Source: Flavobacteriaceae bacterium (lineage in GTDB: Bacteria; Bacteroidota; Bacteroidia; Flavobacteriales; Weeksellaceae). From it: a DNA stretch of 9,865 nucleotides. The DNA is taken from positions 1 through 9,865 of the forward strand of contig JAISSC010000034.1 of the NCBI GenBank assembly GCA_031273305.1, written 5' to 3'. The notes below the pieces were generated by a model. The model did no database searches, had not been told where the DNA came from, and saw only the letters and a list, made by a program, of their open reading frames with translations. Shown piece after piece: positions 1 to 6,253 of this stretch. Position 1 is the first letter of the stretch, and every line of letters starts with the position of its first letter. The position numbers and the translations under genes were made by a program.

Positions 1-2
1 TG

Positions 3-2225
3 GAACTTCCGGGAGTGAAAGATGCAGACAGGGTGAAAAAATTGCTTCAAACTTCCGCAAAGCTGGAATTTTGGGAAGTATATGACCAGTCTACGGCGTG
101 GAATTACCTGATGGAAGTGAATCAAAAGGTGGCTAATTCTAAGTTGACAGGTTTAATAATCCCTCCGAGTCGTTCCAATGCCGTTGCCGCAGTAAAATTA
201 AAAGATACCGCCGCAGTAAATAAGATCATATATTCAGATAAGGCAAAGAATTTATTGTCTACAGGAATGCGTCACGCAAAATTATTGTGGGCGTCCAAAC
301 CGGATTTAAGTGCTACTGATGAATTAGAGTTGTATGCAATACGTGGTACAAAAAATAATAAAGCACCTTTAGTGGGTGCAGTTACCGATGCTTATATCAC
401 TTTTGACCAGTTTAACCGGCTACAGATCAGTACGCAGATGGGAACCGAAAGTGCCGTTATATGGAAAGACCTGACCAAACGAAACATCGGGAGACCTATT
501 GCGGTAGTGTTAGATAATGTAGTGCATACAGCACCGACCGTCAACACTGAAATTCCTACCGGGCAGTCGCTTATCAGCGGTAACTACACTGAACAGGAAG
601 CAAGTGATCTGGTTGATGTGTTGAAGTCAGGAAAACTTCCGGCGAAAGCCAAAATTATTCAATCTGAAATAGTTGGACCTACTTTGGGGCAGCAATCTAT
701 CAATAATGGCTTAATATCTATCCTTATTTCTTATATTTTTATCTTAGGATGGATGGTTTTCTATTACGGAAAAGCAGGACTATATGCTAATTTGGCGTTA
801 ATTTTAAATCTGTTCTTTCTAATAGGAATTATGGCTTCCACAGGGTCAGTGCTTACACTTCCGGGAATTGCCGGTATTGTGTTATCTATGGCGATGGCTG
901 TTGATGCAAACATCATTATTTTTGAAAGGGTTAAAGAAGAAATTCGGAACGGAAAACCTTTAAAGCAGGCTTTTGTGGAAGGACAGAAACATGCATTGGC
1001 TGCTATTATAGACGGAAACCTTACGACTTTAATCGTGGGAATCGTACTTTTATTTAGTACCGGCCCTATTAAAGGATTTGCGGTGACTTTGGTTATTGGT
1101 ATTTTTTGTACCTTATTTACGGCTATCTTTATCACCAGTATGCTTATCTATGGAGCGATGGAAAAAGGAAGAGATTTTGCTCTTTCTACCCGAATTACTA
1201 AAAACTGGTTCACCAACGTTCGTTTTAAATGGATGGAAAAAAGAAAATTCGCCTATGTTTTCTCTGTTGTTTTAATGGTTGTTTCCGTTGTTTCTATCTT
1301 TACTAAAGGTTTTGACAAAGGAGTTGACTACACCGGAGGCAGGACTTATGTGATTAAGTTGGAGAAAAGTATCCATCCGGAGGAAGTGTCTAAAATACTG
1401 GAAAAATTATTTGTTGAAAACGGAGAATCTACCAATATTAATGCTAAAAAATTCGGAGAGGGTAATCAGATAAGGATTACTACTAAATATGGAATGGATA
1501 GCAATGACCCTAACATTGATAAGGTGATTCAGGAAAAATTATTTACAGGTTTGAAAAGTCATCTACCTGCCAATTATACTAAAGAAAGTTTCACGCAGGG
1601 AGGTAAATACGGTATTCAATCTGCCTCAGAGGTGGGGCCTACTGTTGCAAGCGGTATAGTCAGAGGCGGAATTATTGCCGTTTCCATAGCTTTGGTAGGT
1701 ATCTTTATCTATATTCTGGGACGATTCCGAAACTGGCAAATGTCTGCCGGAGCAGTTATCTCCTTATTGCATGATTCAGCTATTGTAATGGGAATTTTCT
1801 CTATTTTGAGCTGGTTAAAAATTATTCCTTTCTCCGTAGAAATAGACCAGTCTTTTATCGCAGCTATCTTAACTATTATCGGTTATTCCATCAATGACAC
1901 AGTAATTGTATTTGACCGTATTCGGGAAAACAAAAGGAATAACAGTTCCCATCTGATGACTTTGGAAGAACTATATAACGATGCTATTAATCATACATTA
2001 GGAAGAACCATCAACACCGGAGTTTCCACTATTATGGTGACCGTGATTATTTTCTTCTTCGGAGGAGAGACCTTGCAGGGATTCATGTTTGCTCTGTTCT
2101 TAGGGTTTACTTTTGGTATGTACTCTTCGGTTTATGTAGCTTCAGCCCTGTCATACGACCTTACCCGATACAGTTATGATAAAGAGACAGCTCCCGGTCA
2201 TGCATCGTTAGCTAAATCCAGATAA
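3..2225 (+). CDS. secDF: Protein translocase subunit SecDF (fused SecD-SecF), 5'-truncated by the window edge
   Basis: Sec accessory membrane protein that uses the proton gradient to help pull exported proteins through SecYEG. The frame is open to the window edge (ELPG precedes the GTG at 15), so that GTG is internal; probably about 250 N-terminal residues are missing compared with other Bacteroidota SecDF. Numbering from that GTG, the SecD periplasmic part ends in an SGNYTEQEASDLVDVLKSG segment and VGPTLG. A membrane bundle then carries the SecD signature LPGIAGIVLSMAMAVDAN followed by IIIFERVKEE (about 282-309). The SecF half has GVDYTGG (from 436), VGPTVASG, and the SecF signature IIGYSINDTVIVFDRIREN within about 614-641. 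Both halves keep their conserved Asp-containing membrane motifs, so the protein looks functional. SecD and SecF are joined in one frame, the usual Bacteroidota arrangement. The gene ends at TAA with a hairpin 3 nt later. Confidence 0.97.
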   Translation, partial: ELPGVKDADRVKKLLQTSAKLEFWEVYDQSTAWNYLMEVNQKVANSKLTGLIIPPSRSNAVAAVKLKDTAAVNKIIYSDKAKNLLSTGMRHAKLLWASKPDLSATDELELYAIRGTKNNKAPLVGAVTDAYITFDQFNRLQISTQMGTESAVIWKDLTKRNIGRPIAVVLDNVVHTAPTVNTEIPTGQSLISGNYTEQEASDLVDVLKSGKLPAKAKIIQSEIVGPTLGQQSINNGLISILISYIFILGWMVFYYGKAGLYANLALILNLFFLIGIMASTGSVLTLPGIAGIVLSMAMAVDANIIIFERVKEEIRNGKPLKQAFVEGQKHALAAIIDGNLTTLIVGIVLLFSTGPIKGFAVTLVIGIFCTLFTAIFITSMLIYGAMEKGRDFALSTRITKNWFTNVRFKWMEKRKFAYVFSVVLMVVSVVSIFTKGFDKGVDYTGGRTYVIKLEKSIHPEEVSKILEKLFVENGESTNINAKKFGEGNQIRITTKYGMDSNDPNIDKVIQEKLFTGLKSHLPANYTKESFTQGGKYGIQSASEVGPTVASGIVRGGIIAVSIALVGIFIYILGRFRNWQMSAGAVISLLHDSAIVMGIFSILSWLKIIPFSVEIDQSFIAAILTIIGYSINDTVIVFDRIRENKRNNSSHLMTLEELYNDAINHTLGRTINTGVSTIMVTVIIFFFGGETLQGFMFALFLGFTFGMYSSVYVASALSYDLTRYSYDKETAPGHASLAKSR

Positions 2226-2227
2226 AA

Positions 2228-2247
2228 GCGGGACTAGTCCTGCCTTT
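2228..2247 (+). terminator. Probable terminator of secDF
   Basis: A 16-nt hairpin (GCGGGA, loop CTAG, TCCTGC; six pairs including one G-T) begins 3 nt after the secDF stop codon and is followed closely by a short TTT run. The T-tract is weak, so termination is inferred mainly from position. Confidence 0.45.
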
Positions 2248-2321
2248 CAGGCATAGAGTGGGGGAGGATACTCTCCGCAGGTCGGCGACCTGCGGTTATG
2301 AAGATTCAGCCTTTCAGGCTG
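2242..2321. repeat. Cluster of short palindromes downstream of secDF
   Basis: The 11-mer GCCTTTCAGGC, itself a small hairpin with loop TTC, occurs twice (2242-2252 and 2309-2319); the second is extended to a 6-bp stem (2307-2321). Between them lies a perfect 9-bp stem with a 3-nt loop: CCGCAGGTC, GGC, GACCTGCGG (2275-2295). No coding potential is visible. Such strings of GC-rich palindromes in AT-rich intergenic DNA resemble REP-like repeats, but only this local evidence is available. Confidence 0.55.
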
Positions 2322-2363
2322 TCCAAAAAATCATTTAGGGTGTCGCCATAGTCAAAGTCAGGA
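2316..2363 (+). repeat. Intergenic repeat, copy A (short form)
   Basis: Two blocks are shared exactly with copy B near 3324-3477: the 14-mer AGGCTGTCCAAAAA (2316-2329) and a 30-bp block (2334-2363) that begins TTTAGGGTGTCGCC and ends AAAGTCAGGA. Only 4 bp separate the blocks here, against 110 bp in copy B, and the orientation is the same. The 14-mer also forms part of the 3' arm of the palindrome at 2307-2321. The sequence is not inside a gene. Confidence 0.7.
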
Positions 2364-2416
2364 GAACATTACTGTCTCAAAGATAGCGATAAATTTATTG
2401 CATTTACTAATTGAAC

Positions 2417-2425
2417 TTATAATTA
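2417..2425 (+). repeat. Left 9-bp target-site duplication of MITE-like copy 1
   Basis: TTATAATTA directly before the element is repeated exactly directly after it (2776-2784). Exact adjacency on both sides supports insertion by transposition, although an AT-rich 9-mer carries limited weight alone. Confidence 0.7.
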
Positions 2426-2775
2426 ACGTGAGTTCGGGTTAAGTACATTGTAATAAATATTATGAAATATACGTTTTTAAAATCATTGAATAGTGTTACA
2501 TTCCTCCGGAATGCCGTTATGGGTGGGGGATTGTTCATTCTACCAAGCTAACATCCCGAATGGGATGTCCAACCACGAACGAATAAATAAATGTCCCTAA
2601 TCTACGCCAGAGAATCCTGTTAGGGATTCAAGTTCGGTAAAAAAGGATAACGTTATAGTGTCCGGCATGTCGTCAGACATGCAACAACGATAATTATTCT
2701 TTTATATATTTTAAATTCAATTAATTATATATACAAATTAGAATCTTTTTTGAAAATTCTTATCCCGAACTCACG
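2426..2775 (+). mobile_element. MITE-like non-autonomous element, copy 1 (350 bp)
   Basis: The ends are inverted repeats: left GTGAGTTCGGGTTAAG (2428-2443) and right CTTATCCCGAACTCAC (2759-2774), matching at 15 of 16 positions, with ACG/CG extending them to the flanking 9-bp direct repeat. There is no ORF of transposase size, so movement would need a transposase supplied from elsewhere. The right 255 bp (2519-2773) matches copy 2 at the window end with six substitutions and no gap; the left 85-90 bp is much less similar. The core contains hairpins at 2551-2568 (ACATCCC, loop GAAT, GGGATGT), 2612-2629 and 2665-2682 (GCATGTC, loop GTCA, GACATGC), a 10-bp palindrome ATAACGTTAT (2647-2656), and a very AT-rich stretch before the right end. 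The family or parent IS cannot be named from this sequence. Confidence 0.8.
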
Positions 2776-2784
2776 TTATAATTA
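2776..2784 (+). repeat. Right 9-bp target-site duplication of MITE-like copy 1
   Basis: TTATAATTA, identical to 2417-2425. It lies just 2 bp before the -33 element of the downstream toxin-antitoxin promoter, so the insertion left that promoter intact. Confidence 0.7.
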
Positions 2785-2786
2785 TA

Positions 2787-2817
2787 TTGTAAATTATGGA
2801 CAATTTGACTAACTTTG
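2787..2817 (+). promoter_or_regulatory. Bacteroidota-type promoter of the toxin-antitoxin locus
   Basis: TTG at 2787-2789, a 20-nt spacer, and TAACTTTG at 2810-2817 fit the known Bacteroidota promoter (TTG about 19-21 nt before TAnnTTTG). The start codon is 46 nt further on. RelB-type antitoxins usually repress their own promoter, so an operator is expected here, but I see no clear palindrome. Confidence 0.7.
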
Positions 2818-2863
2818 TATCGTTGAATACGTTGTTCAATATGGCAACAAAATAATTAATGAT

Positions 2864-3070
2864 ATGCTTACAGTAACTCCGCAATACATCACTGACAATA
2901 CAGGTAAAAAAATATCTGTTGTGCTTCCTATGAAAGATTTTAAAGCCATTATGGAAGAACTGGAAGAGTTGGAAGATATAAGGCTTTATGACGAAGCCAA
3001 AAAAGAAGATACCGGCGAACGCATTCTGTTCTCTGATTATTTAAAAAACAGAAAAGCAAAAAATGCCTAA
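2864..3070 (+). CDS. RelB-like antitoxin of a type II toxin-antitoxin system
   Basis: A 68-residue acidic protein. The N-terminus (MLTVTPQYITDNTGKKISVV) followed by LPMKDFKAIMEELEELEDIR resembles the Bacteroidota family of short RelB/Phd-like antitoxins: a small beta DNA-binding part, then a helix rich in Glu and Leu, then a charged tail (about 45-68) expected to wrap the toxin. The ATG at 2864 is preferred because it starts this conserved opening and lies downstream of a good promoter; no Shine-Dalgarno is visible, which is usual in this phylum. Its stop overlaps an ATG (3063-3065) that would be the expected toxin start, a typical coupled arrangement. The function is family inference: it would neutralise the RelE/ParE-like toxin encoded next and autorepress the operon. 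Because that toxin frame appears broken, the antitoxin may now be an orphan. Confidence 0.8.
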   Translation: MLTVTPQYITDNTGKKISVVLPMKDFKAIMEELEELEDIRLYDEAKKEDTGERILFSDYLKNRKAKNA

Positions 3071-3315
3071 CCGCTGTATTATCTAAAAAAGCACAAAAAC
3101 AATTAGATAAACTTTCCGATAATATTGCCGAACCAATTATTGATGCCATTGCCGGATTGGAAGAAAACCCGCACCCTGTTGGATATAAAAAACTAAAAGG
3201 CAGGGATGGTTACAGGATTAGAACGGGTAATTATCGCATTATCTACGACATTTTTGATACCGAACTTATTGTGGATATTATCACGCTCGGACATAGAAAA
3301 GATATTTATGAGTGA
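3063..3315 (+). pseudogene. RelE/ParE-family toxin, apparently frameshifted near its start
   Basis: The frame ending at TGA 3313-3315 encodes a recognisable RelE/ParE toxin from about 3079: LSKKAQKQLDKLSDN, then the conserved KKLKGRDGYRIRTGNYRIIYD core and the terminal GHRKDIYE. Family members use this fold to cut mRNA on the ribosome (RelE) or inhibit gyrase (ParE); which applies is not decidable here. The frame has no ATG, GTG or TTG until well inside the domain. The natural start, ATG 3063-3065 overlapping the antitoxin stop, is in another frame and stops at TAA 3084-3086. Removing one base between 3066 and 3083, for example one C of the CC at 3071-3072, would join them as MPNAVLSKKAQKQLDK and give an 83-residue protein of normal family length. 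So this is a one-base frameshift mutation, a sequencing error, or less likely +1 recoding. Confidence 0.75.
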
Positions 3316-3320
3316 AACCA

Positions 3321-3365
3321 AAGAGGCTGTCCAAAAAGTGGGGAGCCTCTTGTCATCGTGTTTTT
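3321..3365 (+). terminator. Probable terminator of the toxin-antitoxin operon
   Basis: A perfect 8-bp stem AAGAGGCT / AGCCTCTT (3321-3328 with 3344-3351) around a 15-nt loop begins 5 nt after the toxin stop; a TTTTT run follows at 3361-3365. The gap between stem and T-run is longer than in a classic intrinsic terminator. The left arm overlaps the 14-mer that also begins copy A of the intergenic repeat. Confidence 0.5.
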
Positions 3366-3477
3366 GCCGTCTGTCCGTAAGCTAAAGAGCATACGGTTAA
3401 TAAAGTATCGTCCCCTGCGGGACGGCTCTATTGTGAGACGTATCGCTTTTAGGGTGTCGCCATAGTCAAAGTCAGGA
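3324..3477 (+). repeat. Intergenic repeat, copy B (long form with internal hairpins)
   Basis: It starts with AGGCTGTCCAAAAA (3324-3337) and ends with the 30-bp block 3448-3477, both identical to copy A (2316-2363). The 110 bp between hold the right arm of the operon terminator and two more hairpins: CCGTA-A-GCT/AGC-A-TACGG (3375-3396, loop AAAG, with one A-A mismatch) and CGTCCC-CTGC-GGGACG (3409-3424). The left motif resembles ends of some insertion sequences, but no transposase or target duplication is visible, so the nature of the repeat stays open. Confidence 0.65.
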
Positions 3478-3516
3478 ATAATTCTCTAAATCGGTTTTTT
3501 ATCACTGAAAAAATAG

Positions 3517-3524
3517 TAAATTTG
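3517..3524 (+). promoter_or_regulatory. Predicted -7 promoter element of tatA
   Basis: TAAATTTG matches TAnnTTTG exactly, 22 nt before the GTG start of tatA, which implies a very short leader. No clear TTG is present at the -33 distance; a T-run (3495-3500) lies there instead. Confidence 0.5.
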
Positions 3525-3546
3525 TAAAAATAAATTTTTTTTTACT

Positions 3547-3840
3547 GTGAGTTTCGGAGAAATAATAATAATAATCCTGATTGCCGTACTTTTATTCGGG
3601 CCTGATAAAATACCTGAAATAGCCAGAGGCTTAGGGCGGGGGGTACGTGCTATGAGAGATGCTACGGACAATATAAAAAGAGAAGTTATGTCCCAGATTG
3701 AAGACAGTGGGTCTATCCGGGAGATTGAAAACGAGATTCAGGAAGCAAAAAAAACAATGGATGATACTGCGCACGATACGGGTGAAAATATAAATAATTT
3801 CTTGGACGATTCTTTTGAAGGGACTATAAAAAGAGATTAA
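3547..3840 (+). CDS. tatA: Sec-independent protein translocase subunit TatA/TatE
   Basis: A 97-residue single-span inner membrane protein, the pore-forming subunit of the twin-arginine translocase that exports folded proteins. An N-terminal hydrophobic helix (about residues 3-16) is followed by the hinge FGP (17-19) and the family signature PEIARGLGRGVRAM starting the amphipathic helix (about 20-45). The acidic tail (about 50-97) is variable, as usual. The start is GTG: an in-frame TAA lies at 3517-3519, no ATG lies between, and the hydrophobic helix begins at once. The stop TAATG overlaps the PAP2 start by one base, so the two are co-transcribed and probably translationally coupled. TatC is not in the window. 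The FGP-P-E-ARGLG pattern makes TatA/E much more likely than TatB. Confidence 0.92.
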   Translation: MSFGEIIIIILIAVLLFGPDKIPEIARGLGRGVRAMRDATDNIKREVMSQIEDSGSIREIENEIQEAKKTMDDTAHDTGENINNFLDDSFEGTIKRD

Positions 3841-4391
3841 TGGATACGCTTGTTCGTTGGGATAAAGAATTATTTTTATATTTAAATAATTTAGGAAATC
3901 AAAAATTTGATGACTTTTGGCTTTTTATAACAAGTGAATATTATTGGATTCCTGTCTATATCCTGCTTTTTATCATTGTTGTAGAAAAATACGGATGGAA
4001 AAAGACCCTTTTTATCTGCATAAGCATAGGAATTATAATAACCCTTACGGATCAGACGGCTTCTTTTTTTAAAACATGGGTTCAACGTCCCAGACCTTGT
4101 CGTAACCCGGAACTCGACGGACTGTTCAGACTGGTAATAGAGGATTGTCGCGGGACTTATTGTTATTTTTCTGCCCATGCTGCCTCTTCCTTTGGAGTGG
4201 CTACCTATCTTTCCGCCTTGTTCTATAAAAAACATAAATATGCACCTTTCCTGTTGTTTTTGTGGGCAATATTGGTTTCTTACAGTAGAATCTATACGGG
4301 AGTACATTTTCCCTTAGATGTCGTATCCGGAGCTTTAGTTGGCTTGTTTACAGGATGGATATTTAGTAAAACTCAAAAATATATACTTTAA
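3840..4391 (+). CDS. PAP2-family membrane phosphatase
   Basis: A 183-residue multi-span inner membrane protein with all three motifs of the PAP2 (type 2 phosphatidic acid phosphatase) superfamily: K78-x6-R85-P86 in KTWVQRPRP; FSAH (110-113) in place of the usual PSGH; and S149-R150-x5-H156-x3-D160 in SRIYTGVHFPLD. H156 would be the phosphohistidine nucleophile and H113 the general acid, by family knowledge. Hydrophobic segments lie at about 37-48, 57-72, 115-128, 135-149 and 160-175. Likely substrates are lipid phosphates such as undecaprenyl pyrophosphate or phosphatidate (phosphatidylglycerophosphate is also possible), but sequence cannot choose among them. The ATG overlaps the tatA stop. 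The last base of its TAA is also the first base of a sequence resembling the MITE left end (4391-4405). Confidence 0.9.
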   Translation: MDTLVRWDKELFLYLNNLGNQKFDDFWLFITSEYYWIPVYILLFIIVVEKYGWKKTLFICISIGIIITLTDQTASFFKTWVQRPRPCRNPELDGLFRLVIEDCRGTYCYFSAHAASSFGVATYLSALFYKKHKYAPFLLFLWAILVSYSRIYTGVHFPLDVVSGALVGLFTGWIFSKTQKYIL

Positions 4392-4405
4392 CCTGAGTTC
4401 GGTTT
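4391..4405 (+). repeat. Solitary sequence resembling the MITE left end
   Basis: ACCTGAGTTCGGTTT matches the left end of copy 1 (ACGTGAGTTCGGGTT) at 13 of 15 positions, and shares an exact 12-mer, TGAGTTCGGTTT, with the left end of copy 2. No element body or right end follows before uvrC. It could be a remnant or a coincidence. Confidence 0.4.
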
Positions 4406-4408
4406 CGA

Positions 4409-4434
4409 GGAGACGCCCAAATTGGGACGTCTCT
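4409..4434. terminator. Bidirectional terminator between the convergent PAP2 and uvrC genes
   Basis: A palindrome lies midway in the 74-bp gap between two convergent stops: GAGACG pairs with CGTCTC (4410-4415 with 4428-4433), then CCCA with TGGG after a one-base bulge. T-runs flank it poorly, so the role is inferred from symmetry and position. Confidence 0.5.
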
Positions 4435-4465
4435 ACATCGTTGTGCTTACCCACATAGGATTTCA

Positions 4466-6253
4466 TTATTCCTCTACCTTAAAATATTTACACAAAATAT
4501 CGGCTCGTTTTTTACCTATTAATTTCTCTATATCCTCTTCCGATGCCTGTTTTATCCCCTGTACGGATTTGAACCGGTTGAGCAATAACTTAATGGTTTT
4601 ATCTCCAATGCCGGGTATGCTGTCCAGTTCCGTAGTGAATGTTTTTTTGCTTCTTTTGTTCCTGTGTCGGGAAATTCCGTATCTATGGGCTTCGTCTCTG
4701 ACCTTTTGAAGTATTTTAAGGGTTTCCGAAGTTTTATCTAAGTATAACGGAACAGGATCGTGAGGAAAATATAATTCTTCCAGTCGTTTGGCTATCCCTA
4801 TAATCGGAATTTTCCCGGATAATCCCAATAATTCCAACGATTTATAAGCAGAACTTAACTGTCCTTTTCCTCCGTCTATTAAGATTAACTGGGGGAGTTC
4901 ATTATTTTCTTCCAGTTGTCTTTTATATCGTCGGTGAATTACTTCCTCCATAGTGGCAAAGTCGTTAGGTCCCTCCACTGTTTTCACATTGAAGATACGA
5001 TATTCGCTTTTGCTCGGCTTTCCATCCCTGAAAACCACACAGGCTGAAACGGGATTGGTTCCCTGAATATTGGAATTGTCGAATCCTTCGATTAGTCGGG
5101 GTTCCTCCGGAAGATGAAGCAATTTTTTCATCTCAGCCATAATTCGGTTAGAATGTCGTTCAGGGTCTACTATTTTCACCTGTTTCAGCTTCTCTATCCT
5201 ATATTCTTTCGCATTTCTCTCCGACAAATCCAGTATTTTCTTCTTATCGCCTATTTTGGGAATAAATAATTTTACGTTAGGAATCTCTAAATCAATAGGA
5301 AAGGGGATATAGATTTCTCTGGAAAAAGAGTTAAATTTCCTCCGGATGTTTATTATGATCTTTTCCAGTATCTCTTCTTCGGATTCGTCGAGTTGTTTCT
5401 TTATTTCCGTAGTATAAGACTGAATGATCCTTCCTTTTACGATCTTGAAATAGTTAACATAGGCTGCTGATTCGTCTGAGGTTATTCCGAAAACATCCAC
5501 ATCGGAAATGGAGGGGGAGATCACTGTGGATTTTGCCTGATATTTTTCCAGTAATTCGAGTTTTTCCTTGATTGATTGGGCTTTTTCATACTCCGTTCTT
5601 TGGGAATATTCCAACATTCTTTTTCGTAAGGAATGCATCGGTTCTGAAATATTTCCCTTTACTATTTCCCTTATTTCCTGAATGTTTTCCAGATATTCAT
5701 CCGGAGTTTGGTATCCCTCGCACGCCCCTAAGCAATTGTGAATATGATATTCTAAACAAACTGTGAATTTATGATTTTTTATTTTTTCCGGAGTTAAATT
5801 CAGGCTACATGTTCTTAACGGATAAATGCTCTTAACGAGTTCCAATAGTGTTTTGGCAACCAAAACGGAGGTATAAGGCCCGTAGTATTCCGAACCGTCG
5901 TATACCTGTTTTCGTGTTAAAAATACTCTCGGAAAGGGTTCTTTTTTAATGCATATCCACGGATAGGTTTTATCATCTTTAAGTCGGATGTTATATCTCG
6001 GCTGATATTCTTTAATCAGATTGTTTTCCAGAAGTAACGCATCATATTCCGTGTCAACAATAGTGGTTTTTATATTCCTTATCTTGGAAACCAGTACCTT
6101 AGTTTTACCGAAGTATTCTTTGGCAAAATAAGAAGAAACTCTTTTTTTCAGGTCTTTTGCTTTTCCTACATACAGAATCTTTTGGTTTTCATCAAAAAAC
6201 TGATAAACGCCCGGTTTGTTGGGTAAGGTTTTAAGTTGAAGCTCTAATGACAT
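4466..6253 (-). CDS. uvrC: Excinuclease ABC subunit C (UvrC)
   Basis: A 595-residue cytosolic nuclease that makes both incisions around DNA lesions in nucleotide excision repair, recruited by UvrB. The N-terminal GIY-YIG domain has GVY (15-17), YVG (28-30), catalytic R38 and metal-binding E76 (LLLEN), and makes the 3' cut. Four cysteines, C149, C166, C174 and C178, match the spacing of the iron-sulfur cluster site reported for E. coli UvrC. The UVR domain (about 206-240) binds UvrB. The RNase H-like domain making the 5' cut carries D392 (EGFDNSN), D431 (GPNDFAT), D460 (LILIDGGKGQ) and H523 (DEAHRYG). Tandem helix-hairpin-helix motifs (about 545-590, SIPGIGDKT) bind DNA. All key residues are present and the length is normal. 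The ATG directly follows the alaS stop with no spacer, indicating co-transcription from alaS. Confidence 0.97.
   Translation of the reverse strand: MSLELQLKTLPNKPGVYQFFDENQKILYVGKAKDLKKRVSSYFAKEYFGKTKVLVSKIRNIKTTIVDTEYDALLLENNLIKEYQPRYNIRLKDDKTYPWICIKKEPFPRVFLTRKQVYDGSEYYGPYTSVLVAKTLLELVKSIYPLRTCSLNLTPEKIKNHKFTVCLEYHIHNCLGACEGYQTPDEYLENIQEIREIVKGNISEPMHSLRKRMLEYSQRTEYEKAQSIKEKLELLEKYQAKSTVISPSISDVDVFGITSDESAAYVNYFKIVKGRIIQSYTTEIKKQLDESEEEILEKIIINIRRKFNSFSREIYIPFPIDLEIPNVKLFIPKIGDKKKILDLSERNAKEYRIEKLKQVKIVDPERHSNRIMAEMKKLLHLPEEPRLIEGFDNSNIQGTNPVSACVVFRDGKPSKSEYRIFNVKTVEGPNDFATMEEVIHRRYKRQLEENNELPQLILIDGGKGQLSSAYKSLELLGLSGKIPIIGIAKRLEELYFPHDPVPLYLDKTSETLKILQKVRDEAHRYGISRHRNKRSKKTFTTELDSIPGIGDKTIKLLLNRFKSVQGIKQASEEDIEKLIGKKRADILCKYFKVEE

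Noticed and set aside
15..17. GTG at 15 as the true start of secDF
   Set aside because: The frame is open upstream to the window edge, and the sequence from there matches the middle of SecD, so the gene begins outside the window.
764..1135. 123-codon minus-strand ORF inside secDF
   Set aside because: It lies fully antisense to the conserved SecD membrane motifs, resembles no family I recognise, and is explained as a shadow of the real reading frame.
2519..2551. Ten-codon ORF MGGGLFILPS in both MITE cores, differing only by a synonymous base
   Set aside because: One silent difference in ten codons of a 97 percent identical repeat is no evidence of translation; there is no ribosome binding site, and its end overlaps the hairpin arms.
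2841..2855. Possible leader peptide MATK just upstream of the antitoxin start
   Set aside because: Four codons in AT-rich DNA arise easily by chance, with no attenuator-like hairpins between it and the antitoxin.
3063..3086. Programmed +1 frameshifting to express the toxin
   Set aside because: There is no recognised slippery site or downstream stimulator at the junction, so a simple indel or a sequencing error is the more economical reading; recoding is kept only as a remote alternative.
2316..3477. CRISPR array suggested by repeated 30-bp blocks
   Set aside because: Only two copies exist, more than 1 kb apart, with no regular spacers and no cas genes in the window.
3891..4307. 138-codon minus-strand ORF opposite the PAP2 gene
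   Set aside because: The plus-strand frame carries all three PAP2 motifs; the antisense product shows no domain, signal or promoter.
4422..4709. 95-codon plus-strand ORF over the 3' end of uvrC
   Set aside because: It overlaps the helix-hairpin-helix end of UvrC and the convergent terminator, and its translation has no recognisable features.
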